Shown: positions 11,114 through 22,161 of the stretch, in pieces
How positions within the stretch are numbered: position 1 is the stretch's first letter
Layout of the letters: every line of letters begins with the position of its first letter
DNA from: Haematococcus lacustris
Lineage: Eukaryota > Chlorophyta > Chlorophyceae > Chlamydomonadales > Haematococcaceae
Assembly (NCBI GenBank): GCA_030144725.1
Contig: JASKMD010000014.1
Location: 5,674,253-5,738,252 of the forward strand
Length of the DNA: 64,000 bases
Reading direction: 5' to 3'
Program-made: the position numbers and the translations under genes
Notes under the pieces: generated by a model
Seen by the model: only the letters and a program-made list of their open reading frames with translations
Told to the model about the DNA's origin: nothing
Databases searched by the model: none

Positions 11114-14100
11114 TCAGCATCTGGGCCCTGACTCTTGCTCACTGAGCTGCTGCTGCTGCTGTACCCCCTCTGCTGGGGGTGACCCTGACCCACTGCCGGC
11201 CTTGGCAGCCTCCCTGGCAGCCGTGGGCCCTGGCCACCCCCCCCCTGCCGCTGCTGCCCCCCCTGCCATGAGGCTAGGCAGGGGGGGCCGGGCCATCTGC
11301 ATGAAGGACAGCTCACTGTGCAGCTCAGGCAGTGATGGTGCTGCCTCCAGCTTCAGCTGCCTGGCCTCGACACCCAGCTGGACGGCAGGGGCGCAGCCCT
11401 CTTGGCCCTCCTTGGCCGTCGCCATCACCACACCCCTGCTGCTGCTGCCCCTGCAGCTGTCCCTGCTCTTGCTGCTGGCACTGCCCCTCCTGTAGCTGCG
11501 CTTGGCTGGGGGGGAGCAGCAGGGGGGGCGGGGGGGCGGCTGAGCCATCCTTGGGGGCAGCAGGGCCCTCGCCAGCACCCCCTGCCTGGGCGGACTCCAA
11601 GGGGTCCAGGCAGCCCGGCCCCTGGCCTGCTGCAAGGCCCCCCTGCTGCTTGCCCCCCCCTCACTTCTTCTCCCGCCCCACCATTGCCTGCATTCCCAGC
11701 TGCCTGACCCATCCCTTCCGAGGGCCCCCTGCTCCCCCCCCCCTCCCCTGCCGCCTCCCTGGCCCTGGCGGCAGTGGCAGTGGCTGCAGCTGCCTGGCTG
11801 TTTGCAGCATCCACCAACTGGTCCAGCCGCTCCCTCAAGCTGTCCAGCGGCTGGCCGCAGCTATGACTGCACTGCAGCTGCCTGGAAGCTGCTGCTGCCG
11901 CCTCCCTCACCCTCCTCAGGCACTCGCCTGCCCTCAGCGCCGCCTGCAGCATGCCCCCCCCTCCCTCGCCCCCCCCTTGCTGCTGCTGCTGCTGCTGCTG
12001 ACCCAGGCTGTGCCACATGCGAGCCACTGCCAGCCAGGCCTTGCCCACTACCGGGTCCCCCTTGCCTAGTTTGGCCTCCAGCCGCTCCGCTGCTGACTGG
12101 AGTAGCTGGGCATCCACTTCAGGTTGCTCAGAGGCCAGGATTTTGACAGGCGGTTGGGCGGTTAGGTCGGTTGGGCTGGAGTGGTTGAGGCAGGAGTTGG
12201 GGCTGGGAGTGTGGAGGAGGGCGGTGGGGGGGCTGGGCTCTGTGCCGCGAGCTAGTAGAGAAACGGCGTTGGCTGCGGCGCGACTGTGGATGGGGCCAGA
12301 GATGGGGGGGTGGCCGGGCGGCAGCAGGAACGTCTCTAGCCGATGGACCCCCTGGGGCAAGGCAGAGGGGCCGGGGGGGGCAGCAGGGGCATCAGTCAGG
12401 CAAGGCCAGGGGGCAGGAGCCGGGTGGCAAGAGGCAAGAGGCACAGGCAACCATTCCCCTACCCCTACCCCTACCCTTCCCTTCCCCCTACCCCTCCTCG
12501 TCATCTTCCCCCTCCCCCCCCTCCCTCTTCCCCTCCCTCTCCTCCTCTTCCCTGTCCCCCTTCCTCTCCCCTCCCAGTCCTAGCGCAGCACCATGCATGG
12601 GGCCAGCGCAGCAGTGCGGGGAGTCAGCAGGGGCTGGTGTGAGGGCTGGAAGGGAGGGAGGGCGGCCGCCTGCCGGCTGCACCCACAGCCTATCTCAGCG
12701 GCTGCCTTTGCCTGCGCACTGTGCACCTGCGCTGCAGCCTGGCACCTGGGGGATGTCCAGTCATGTCCAGTCATTGCAACCTTAAGAACAGCTTGCATGG
12801 GGTTGGCGGCTAGGGGGAACCCTGCCTGCCCTGGTCTCAGTCCCCCTAGCTAAGGTTCGGGGACGACCCCACGACTGAGTGAGGAGTGAGGAGTGAAGAG
12901 TGAGGAGAAGGGCTGGGCCAGCCAGGCTGCGGCGCTGCCCTGGCCTCACCAGGTGCTGTATGCCTTGAGGCGGGCCCTGCAGCGCCGGCTCCACCCGCGG
13001 TGAGCAGAGATAGTGGCTGGCCTGCAGGCAGGAGGCGCAGGCGGGCAGGCGGGCAGGACAGTTGGCAGCAGGCCAGCAGGCTGGGGTGGGAGCAAGTACA
13101 GCACCTGCAAGTGCTGCAAAGCAGTGGCCGCAGGCAGGGCGGGACAAGGAGCTCGGCATCAGGGCTGCTGATGTGCAAGTTACTCGTTGGTTCTGGGCAC
13201 ACACCTTGTGAAGGGGAGGGAAGGGGGACCCCCTCTTCCTTACCTAGCCACAGGAGCCCACCTCACCTCCCCCCCACCCCTTACTACCCGCCCCCCGCCC
13301 TCTTCCATCTGGCCCCTACCCCTCCTCCTCAGCCACTGAGCCCACGTCCTATCTGTGCAGCTTGAGCAGAAGGAGGGTGGTCACCCCCTCCCCCCCAGGC
13401 GGCAGCCTGCCCCCCCCTCCCCTCCCCCCTGCTCCCCTCACCTGCATGTTAGGTGGCGATGCCAAGCCAAACATGTTGTGGGGCGCCAGGCCGTGGGCAG
13501 AGTTGAGGCCCAGGGGGGTGAAGCCCTGCAGGCCATGCGCCCCCCCATGGGCCCCCCCGGAGCCCAGGCCGCCCAGGGTCAGCCCCAGCAGGCCCAGGCT
13601 GTCCAGGCCACCGGCTGAGCAGAGACCGCCTTCGCGACCGCCGTCGCCTACGTCTAACAACAGGCGGGGCTTGCGGCGCCGGTCCTCCCTGGAGAGGCGG
13701 TCAGGGGGGTCAAGGCAGGGGGCGGTGAGGGGGTAGGAAGGGGGCGGAAGGCAGGGGACGGTGGAGGGGGTGCAGGCAGCAGGTTGGGGGCCAGGGTTTG
13801 GGTTTCGCTTAAACTCATCAGAATCCAGTTAACTGTCCAGGGTTTGCCTGCGCCTAGTGCACCTTAGCTTCCAGTGTTGTCCCCCGAGGGGGGGGTGAGG
13901 GCAGTGGTGGTGACGGGCATTCAGCAGCAGCAGCAGCAGGCCGCGTGGGATGGACCGGGCCTGCCCTGCTCTTACAGATTATTCCCTACCATAGCACCCT
14001 TGCCCTGCCCAGCCCTAACCTGCCCAGCCCTGACTACCCCTGCTTGGCCCAGCCCAGGCCTGCCCAGCTCTGACAACATACCATTATGCCCAACAAAGCC

Positions 14101-17100
14101 CAGGTAGACCCTGTCTTGACCTGCCCCGCCTGACCCTGCTCCTCTGCTTGCCTTGAGGAGAGGTCTATGACGCCTGGGGGGCCAAAGGGGTGTGGGCTGG
14201 TGGCCACCTCGTGCAGGGCCACCAGCCCGTCCTCAAAGGGTGACTTTGGTGTGGTGCCCTCACTCTGCTGCAGCCCTGACTGGCCAGAGGCAGGCAGCTG
14301 CAGGCAGGGCAGCAGGGGGGGTGGCCAGGGGCAGGGTAGAGAGGGAGGGAGCAAGGCAGGGCACAGGGCAGAGTAAGAGGGGGTGGCGAAGTGATGGCCA
14401 CATTGAGGCAAGCAGCTTGGCAGAAGGACGTTTGTCCGGGGTCTACAGCCAATTCAAAACGCTCGTGTCAGCCCCACCCCCTGCTCTCCATATCCTCTCC
14501 TTCCCACCCCACCCCACCCCCTCCCTCACCCCTCCCTCCCACCTAGCTGCTTCCCTTGCTCCTCCCTGCACCTCCTCCCAGCCCTCCCCCTCCTCTAGCC
14601 AGCCCCTCACCTGCAGGCAGTCAGGCCGGGGCCGCTCCCGCTTGCGCCTGCTGCCGCTGCCTGGGATAGCTCCCCCTGCAGGCCCCTCCCGCTCCCCTTC
14701 CTTCTTTGCACTCAGCACGGCATCCCCCAACACATGCAGGGGGGAGTCCAGAGGGGCTGCGCCATACCCACCCTGGCCCCCCCCCGCCTGCTGCCCAGCT
14801 CCCCCAGAGCTCACCCGAGGGCCCCCCGGTGCTGCTGCTGCTGCTGCCGGTTGGCCCCCTCCCAGGTCATAGGCACCCCCCAGGGGCAGCGCCAGGCCAG
14901 CCATGCCAGGCAAGCCAGCCAGGCCAGCCAAGGGGCCAGTCAGGCCGGGGAGGCCCTGCAGCCCTGCAGCCCCCAGCCCTCCTGCACCCAGCCCTCCTGG
15001 CGCTTGAGCAGGGCCCAGCATACCTGGGGGGAGGGTCAGCAGGCTAGGGGCCAGGCTGTGCAGATCCAGGCCAGCCAGCCCCCCTGCCCCTGGGCCCACC
15101 CCAGCAAAGCCGTTGGGCCCGCAGCTGCCGGCTGCTAGGCTGGTGGCGGCACCGTTGTGGAGGTGGAGGCGGGAGGTGCGGCGCTGGGCCAGAGGCGGAG
15201 ACTGCGAGTCAAGGAGGCGAGGTGAGGTGAGGTGAGGTGAGTTGAGTTGAGGTGGGGTGAGGTCAGTGCTTCAAGGGCCAACGCAGAGGTCAGGCATGGT
15301 ATAAGAGAGAGTGTGAGAGAGAGAGAGTGTGTGAGAGAGGGAGTGAGAGGGAGAGAGAGAGTGTGTCAGGCATGAGGCTTTGCTGTGCCTCTCACTGGTT
15401 AGTAAGTGAGCATTCCCAGTGTCCAACCTGCACCTCAACCTACCTGCGCCTCTGACCCTGCCATCCAGCCCTCTGACCCTGCCATCCAGCCCTTTAACCC
15501 TGCCATCAAGCCCTTTGAGCACTGCCAGCAGCCCTGCCCCTCCGCCTGCTCACCGCAGTGCCCGATGCCGGTGAGCCGCGCTCCTCATCCATATCCATGG
15601 CCTGCCTGCTGCCGCCCAGCTGCCCCCTGCTGCTGCGCCCCAGGGGGCGGTACCCGTGGCCCCCCTCCTCTTCGTCCCCCTCTTCGCCTTCCTCCCCCTC
15701 CTCCTCCTCGTCCTCCTCCTCCCCCTCATACTCTGTGTCAGAGTCCCGGGGCCCTCCCCGCTCCCCCTCCCCCTCATCGCTGCCGGCCTTCCACAACGCC
15801 GACGCCTTCTCCTTAGTATGCCTGCTGGGCAGCTCCCTGAGCAGGAACCCACTCCCCATATCCCCCAAGCCCCCCCCTGGCAGGCCCAGGTGTGACCCCA
15901 TCAGCCCAAAGTGTGACCCAGACAGCAGGTGAGCGCCAGGCAGGCTGCCCAGGGGGTCCAACCCGTCGCCTTCCCAGAAGCCACCCAGGCTGGCCTGGCT
16001 GTGGCGACCGCCCCCACCCCGCCCGCCACGCCCACTGCCGCGAGGGGGGCGGCCCTGGGAGGAGGGGCGGGGGGCAGGGGCACGGCCTGAAGACCCATGC
16101 ACCTGCAGGGCAGCATGGCGGGGGGAGGGTGGGCGGGCTGATGTGGGGGGAGGAGGCGTAGAGACGAGGGGTGGGTGTGGAGGGGGATAGGGGAGGGATG
16201 GGAGGGAGAGGGTGACGAGGTGAGGAGGTAGGCCTCAAGAGCCAGGCCAGGCCAAGGAGCGGAGAGAAAAGTGGGAGTGGGCCATGAGAGGGGGGTAGGC
16301 AACAGGGGAGAGAGGGCAGGAGGAGTGGAGGGGTGGGGTGTGTGTGCATGTAAGGCAGCCTGCCCTGCCGCCTGGCCTCCCTGCAGGCCCGCCCCTTGTG
16401 CCTCACCGCAGGGCCGACCCGGGCATGATACTTCCTGAAGGGGGCGGTGCGGCGTGAGGGGCCCAGGCCGTCCAGTGGGCCCACCCAGCCGTCAGGGAAG
16501 AAGCCCTCATCAATCCACTCCCGCAGCCCAAACAGGCCTTCTTGAGGCCTGCACCACACGCACCGCAACACACCACACAGCGGGCACCCAGGTCTAGGGT
16601 CCGGCATCGGGGAGCAGCAGCACAGTGGGGGGTGGCAGCCAGGCCTGGGGGGGAGGCAGGGGGTGGGCAGCAGCGGGTGGGTCTGGGAGGCAGGCAGGTG
16701 CTTGGGCCAGGCGCTCGACTCAGCCTGGCAGCCGCAGGGGCAGCTGGGGGGCGGAGCAGAGGGGGCCCCTCTCACCAGCTGTGGTGAAACCTAGTGTCCC
16801 CAGCCCCACTGCTCAGCACCCCACCCCACCCCCTCCGTCTTTGGCTCAACTCCCCCATGATGCATGAGAGGCAGAAGGCCAGGTGAGGGGTGCTGCAGGG
16901 CCGGCCAGCCCAGCCTGCCAGCTCAGGCTGCACCATCTGCCTGCGCCCCCCTCACTGGAACTGCTCCAGCTGCGGCACCTGCTGACTGCGCAGCCCGTCA
17001 TGTGGGCACAAGGTGAAGACTAGCAATGCCTGGGGTGTCCATCACATCATCCAGAGCCTACCCCCCCCCAGCCCCCTAGACAGCCGCTGCCCCTGCTGCT

Positions 17101-19475
17101 GAGAAAGGGCTGCTGCTGCTGGGTGGGTGGGTAGCTGACAAAGGGCTGCTGCTGCTGCTGGGTGGGTGGGTGGGTGGGTTGCTGACAAAAGGGCTGCTGC
17201 TGCTGCTGGGTGGATGGGTGGCTGAGAAAGGGCTGCCGCTGCCGAGTGGGTTCAGACAGGGTGCTTCTTTGAGCCCAGCTCCACACCGCCGCCCCCTCCA
17301 CTGCTGGCCCCCCTGGAGCTGTACAGGGGGCGACCCTAGGCTGCTGTTGCCTCAAGCCTGCCAGCGCCAGCGCCACTACACTGCGCCACCACCAGCACCA
17401 CAGCGGGTGCGTCCTGGTGCTGGTGCTGGTGTGGGCGCATAAAAGGTGCCGCTGACGCTAGCAAGCTGATGCTGGCAGGCTTGAGGGGTTTGCGCACTGC
17501 TGACAGAGCCCAGCAGTCCCACTGCCAGGCTGGTGCAGCCTAGCTGGTGCCCAGTGGGAGCTGTGCTGCGCTGCCCTGGTGTTGATGTGCACCCCAGCCA
17601 TGGCTGTGTGGGCCAGTGGTGGTGAACATCCCAGCTGTTGATGGTGGTGCTGGTGGTGGCGGTGGCACAGCCAGGCAGGCTGCACTGTGATGGCCCACCC
17701 CGGTGCCGCTTGAAGTGGTGGGCGGGCAGACTGCACTGCACACAGCAGCTGGGCAGGTCCACGACCCTTTGACGCCACCAGCAAGAGGCTGGGGCAGCCA
17801 GCGCTAGGGGCAGGGCTGGCCTGGCTGCCGTCGCCCCTTCACCAGCCCTCCTTGCACTCCTGCTCCCAGCGCACTTGCTGCTGCTGCTGTTGCTGCTGCT
17901 GCCGTCTCTACCACAGGCTGAACCTGAGCACTCCACTGGCCTGTGCAGCCCCCAGCTGCGTCGCGGTGGCTGGACACTGGCAGCTGGGGCTGACCGCCTG
18001 CTCCAGCCCACAAGGAGAGGGCTTTGCAGCCATGCTAGGTGAAGCTGGTCACACCTACCTTGGCTGCCTGGGTGGCTAATCGAGCAGTGGCTTGTGCTGA
18101 AGGGGCGGTAAACCAGCTGGGGTGTGTGCAATTTGCTGAGGTTCACCTCTTGGATGGGCAGTCAAGCCTGGCTGACCTGACCGTGAACCTGGCACTGGCC
18201 CTGAGAATTGACTGCAAGTGCATGCTCAGTTTGAGCTGCCAGGTCAGCCTGCTGAGCGCATGCTCGCGCCAGGCTTGCATTGGGTGCCAGGGGCAACTGG
18301 CTCCTTATGGGGAGGTGATGGTACTCACAGCTAAGATGCCTTCAGACCTGCAGCCTGGCTAACCATTGCCAGCAGTCCTGCTGTCAGTAGCCACTGCCGG
18401 CCAGCTGCTGCCACTCCCCTGCACCACACTGCCAGCGTCTCTTCGCTGCCAGCGCTCCCAATGTTGGCTGGCAGCCATCAAGTGCTGAGCTCAAACAGCA
18501 TGCCAATCACACCCAGGCCACCACTGCTGCCTTTGGCCCAAATAGTGACATTTATTCCATCGCTGCCTCCTGTCCCACCTCTGCCACAGCTACACACCAC
18601 GCCTGGTGCCATGACCTGCTGCAATGGTGGCCAGCAAACTGCATTGTGGCCAGCCTGGCTGGACAGCTGCCTCCAGAGCTCCACCCTGACACCAGTGACG
18701 GATTCATGGGCTGGTCAGGCTGGCTGGCAAGGCTGTTCTGGCAGGCTGGCTGGCAAGGCAAGGCTGAGCGCAAGAGGGAGGACACTCCAGCAGGCTGAGG
18801 CTGGCGACAGGGTGACCGGTCGGGGGGGGGAGGGGGGGGTATGTGACACTTCACCGGCCTGCCTTGCTAGTGCTCTATTCCTGGGTGGCTGCTGCCCACC
18901 TGGTGAACACACTGCGCTCGCGCTTGCGCTTCACGTCAGTGTACAGAGCAGAAGCCATGGTGGAGTCAGGGGTCTTGACATTGCCCACAATGATGTGGCG
19001 TTCCAGTGCAAGCCTGCTCAGAACACAGCCCTTGAGGCGTGTCAGGGCAGGGGTTCTGAGGTGACGGACAAGTGGCTACCCTGCTGCACTGCAGCACCTT
19101 GTAATTTCACCGGTGGTCATGAGCTTGCGCTCCTGGCGCAATACTGCCACCGCCGCACTTTTATAGATGCCACCACCCCCGGGCAGTGGCTCTATGCCCT
19201 CCCCGAGCATCGTGCGCCCCTCCTGCAGTGAACGAGAGAGGGAACGATGTGGCAAAAGGTACGCTGCCCTTCTGGTGAGTCGGCATGCCTGCGACTGGCG
19301 ACAATCAGCAAGTCTGCTCTAGCCAATTTGACGGGCAGGAGCGTTCAGCAGGGCTGCGCCATGCCAGGGTTAGAGACTTGACGCTCACATCCTCGGGGTC
19401 GCTGTATTCTGCACGGCTCGCGCCTCGCTTTCGTCTGCGCAAGAAGCGAACTCCTCTCTGAAATGTCCAAAGCAT
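11114..19475 (-). CDS. HARE-HTH domain nuclear protein with long low-complexity tail
   Basis: Exons joining in phase: 19389-19475 (ATG, MLWTFQRGVRFLRRRKRGAS), 19098-19222, 18900-19013, 16407-16548, 15554-16102, 14611-15201, 14152-14297, 13442-13688, then a long exon from about 12350 and a last frame ending near 11114. Exons 2-4 build one HARE-HTH domain: IYKSAAVAVLRQERKLMTT, LALERHIIVGNVKTPDSTMA, SALYTDVKRKRERSVFTR, then EGLFGLREWIDEGFFPDGW. HARE-HTH modules occur in ASXL, HB1 and some restriction systems and are thought to bind DNA in chromatin contexts. The rest is Gly/Leu-rich, with an acidic Glu run in exon 5 and basic clusters (SRRKRERPRP, EDRRRKPR) that could be nuclear signals. Exon 7 uses a GC donor (AAG|GCAAGC). 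Some small exons between 12.4 and 13.4 kb may be missed. The domain call is firm; the tail model is moderate. Confidence 0.7.
12470..12580. repeat. Polypyrimidine low-complexity tract
   Basis: Long run of CCCCTCC/CTTCC units on the plus strand (polypurine on the minus strand), in a presumed intron of the HARE-HTH gene. Confidence 0.6.
15300..15366. repeat. GA/GT-rich simple repeat
   Basis: GAGAGAGTGTGTGAGAG-type repeat in the intron between the exons at 15201 and 15554 of the HARE-HTH gene. Confidence 0.7.
17095..17245. repeat. Minisatellite of about 40 bp units
   Basis: Four imperfect tandem units of GAAAGGGCTGCTGCTGCTG plus a GGGTGGGTGG spacer. On the minus strand they read as repeated QQQQPF(L/V)S-type peptides, but they lie in the 2.35 kb intron proposed between 16549 and 18899, so translation is uncertain. 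Confidence 0.7.
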
Positions 19476-19999
19476 GCAGCTGCAGTGGCTACTGTAGGCT
19501 ACACGTACCCTGCCATAGAGCCAGCAACGAGTCCAGCAAGGTCAACACCGACCCTTCCACAAGACTGCCATTTGAGCGGGCGCTTAGGCAGCAGCTGCAA
19601 ACGAACGTGGTATCATCGCAAGCCAGTCATAAGAGGCATGCGAGTAGTTACGACAATTATGCGAAGATGAAATAAGAAACGAAAATGGCTGGGATATGCG
19701 TGGATGGATCCTTGCCTTGCACCTAGAGACCTGGTTTTCACTCTGCAGCACTGACATGTGTCATAGCAAAACCTACACCCAACATTGGGCTCATGTTTTG
19801 AATGGCTGTCTCCAGTGCTTAACACAAGTAACCTAAGACCCATACCAGCCTACATTCAATGCCACAGCCAGGCTTCATGTGTAGATGGCCACCTCCAGGT
19901 GCCATGGTTCGACGCCTTTGCTTGCATCTTCAATAGTTTGAAGTTCACTAAACACGCACATCGCCTTCAACCGCTGATTAGGACAGTGCCAGTGCTTCA
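19476..19999. promoter_or_regulatory. Probable bidirectional promoter region (HARE-HTH / CDCA7)
   Basis: About 520 bp separate the ATG of the minus-strand HARE-HTH gene (19473-19475) from the first ATG of the plus-strand CDCA7-type gene (20000). No other gene is seen here and the sequence is less GC-rich than its flanks. No specific promoter motif was identified; the role is inferred from the head-to-head layout. Confidence 0.4.
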
Positions 20000-21218
20000 A
20001 TGCCGGCATTCCACTTGTCGCAGTTCTTGGAAAGCCTAAATCAAGACCAGCACAGCGGTATTGCAGCAAGTGGAGATGAAGCAGAGCTATCCGATGACGC
20101 CTCTGGCGAGCCTTCCCTCACCGCGGCAGCGGAGGGCCCCGGCCCTGGCGATGCCCAACTCTCAGCCAACGCCACCTCGTCTGTGTCCCTTCATGGGGAT
20201 AGCGCGCAGCAGGCACCGCCGCTGACCCGCGAGCAGCCCGTTGCGCGTGGCCCGGGCCCGCGGCCGCCCTCATTCGCGAGCCCTGGGCGCAGCACGCAGA
20301 GCCGAGGCCAGCGCCTGCTGCTGACGTACGCCAGGCAGCTGATGGACGGGCGAGAGTTTCCCAAAGGCCCCCTACTAGCGCAGATCCACGCGGAGCAGCG
20401 CCACCTGGGTGTAAGGTGACCCAGCCCACTAGCACCCCACCCAGCCGGCCCCCCAGCAGCAGCCCACACCCTGCCCACTCCTGGCTGCATGCCCTGTCCC
20501 TTAGCTCCCGTCACTCCGCTACCCACCACAGGGAGTATTACGGCATTCAGCACCTGCGGGCCGCCTGCCAGTTCTTGTGGGAGCGGGAGCCGGGCAGCTT
20601 CCCGCGCAAAGTGCTCTGCAGCAAGACACACCCCCGTGGCTGCAGCCTGCCAGACTGCATATCCTGCCACTTCTGCAGGTCAGGGGCCGGGCCGGGGGGG
20701 AGCAGCAGTAGCACACGGGCCTGGGTGGGGACAGGAGTGGCTCAAGGGCGGAGGGGGGCTAGACAGCAGCAGGGCTTGGGCCTGGGGTAGTGACTGGGTG
20801 TGGAGCAGGCTGGCCAGGGGTAGGGTGGTTGGGTGGTTGGGTGGTTGGGTGGTTGGGTGGAGGTAGAGGTCAAGGTGTTGGTTCAGTCTCACTGGGGGGC
20901 ATTGCTGCATCACTGGGGGTGGTCTGGGAGAAAGAGCAGGGGAGGGAGAGAGGGCTTGGCCCCGCCTGCAAGCCATACAGATGTTGCTGGAGTGTGGGTC
21001 AAGCTGGGCGGGGTGACAGGCGATGGCAGGGCAAGGCTGGGAGGGTGTGTTAGGCCCAAGGTCAGGGCCAGGGCCAGGGTCCCGGTGCTGGAGGCTCCTG
21101 GGTGTAGGGTGGTGTTTGCAGGCAGAAGACAATCGAGCGCAAGGCCCACTGCCGGCACTGCGGGGCAGCCTGGTGTGGGCCCTGCCTGGCGGTGCGCTTT
21201 GGGGAGAGCCTGGACGAG
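20000..21218 (+). CDS. CDCA7: CDCA7-type zinc-finger protein, 5' part (cut by assembly gap)
   Basis: Exons 20000-20415, 20532-20678 and 21122-21218 join in phase and run into the N gap. After an acidic, Ser/Pro-rich N-terminus comes REYYGIQHLRAACQFL, then the start of a CDCA7 4CXXC-type zinc domain: CSKTHPRGCSLPDCISCHFC, RQKTIERKAHCRHCGAAWC and GPCLAVRFGESLDE. Cys pairs and the CHFCRQKT and CGPCL..RFGE signatures match the family. Animal CDCA7 activates the HELLS remodeller and reads hemimethylated DNA to maintain CpG methylation. The usual VRGQFCGPC stretch is shorter here (GAAWCGPC), so the sub-class is unclear. The last cysteines of the domain and the stop are missing. A TGGTTGGG minisatellite (20824-20866) lies in the second intron. 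The gene is divergent from the HARE-HTH gene. Confidence 0.8.
20822..20867. repeat. GGTTGGGT minisatellite
   Basis: About five tandem copies of GGTGGTTG in the second intron of the CDCA7-type gene. Confidence 0.8.
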
Positions 21219-21718
21219 NNNNNNNNNNNNNNNNNNNNNNNNNNNNNNNNNNNNNNNNNNNNNNNNNNNNNNNNNNNNNNNNNNNNNNNNNNNNNNNNNN
21301 NNNNNNNNNNNNNNNNNNNNNNNNNNNNNNNNNNNNNNNNNNNNNNNNNNNNNNNNNNNNNNNNNNNNNNNNNNNNNNNNNNNNNNNNNNNNNNNNNNNN
21401 NNNNNNNNNNNNNNNNNNNNNNNNNNNNNNNNNNNNNNNNNNNNNNNNNNNNNNNNNNNNNNNNNNNNNNNNNNNNNNNNNNNNNNNNNNNNNNNNNNNN
21501 NNNNNNNNNNNNNNNNNNNNNNNNNNNNNNNNNNNNNNNNNNNNNNNNNNNNNNNNNNNNNNNNNNNNNNNNNNNNNNNNNNNNNNNNNNNNNNNNNNNN
21601 NNNNNNNNNNNNNNNNNNNNNNNNNNNNNNNNNNNNNNNNNNNNNNNNNNNNNNNNNNNNNNNNNNNNNNNNNNNNNNNNNNNNNNNNNNNNNNNNNNNN
21701 NNNNNNNNNNNNNNNNNN
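21219..21718. other. Assembly gap (500 N)
   Basis: Exactly 500 N, a placeholder length. A plus-strand gene (CDCA7 type) and a minus-strand gene (ISE2-like helicase) both run into it from opposite sides. The missing parts of both would normally need several kilobases, so the real gap is probably far longer, or the join is wrong. Confidence 0.95.
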
Positions 21719-22109
21719 CACTCATGCAGACCAGCTGGATGTGTCGCGGGCAGTTGATGATGGCCTCCTCCCACACACTGCCACGGTGCGGGTCGCCCAG
21801 GTAGTGGACCTGACGCACTCATCACCAGCGGCCAGGCCAGCAGACACCGACACCTCCATCAACATCAACACACTGGCCACACACCAACAGGGCCCCCCAC
21901 AGATCCCTCCCCCTTCCACCACCACCACCACCACCACCACCACCATCAACAAGAACAGCACCACCAAGCCTATAAGCAGCAATCTTAGCAGCAGCCATTG
22001 ATGCAGCAGCCCCCCCCCCCCTTCCACCCCCTCACCTCATCCATGACGACCAGGCCCACGTCCCCCAGCCGCTCCTCCCTGGAGGACTGCGTCACGGACC
22101 CATCCCCCC

Positions 22110-22161
<52 letters not shown>

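Noticed and set aside
18461..19231. 256-residue plus-strand open frame
   Set aside because: It is the antisense shadow of the HARE-HTH exons, which carry a recognisable domain on the minus strand.
21192..21721. Open frames crossing the N blocks
   Set aside because: Artefacts of translating N; no sequence evidence.
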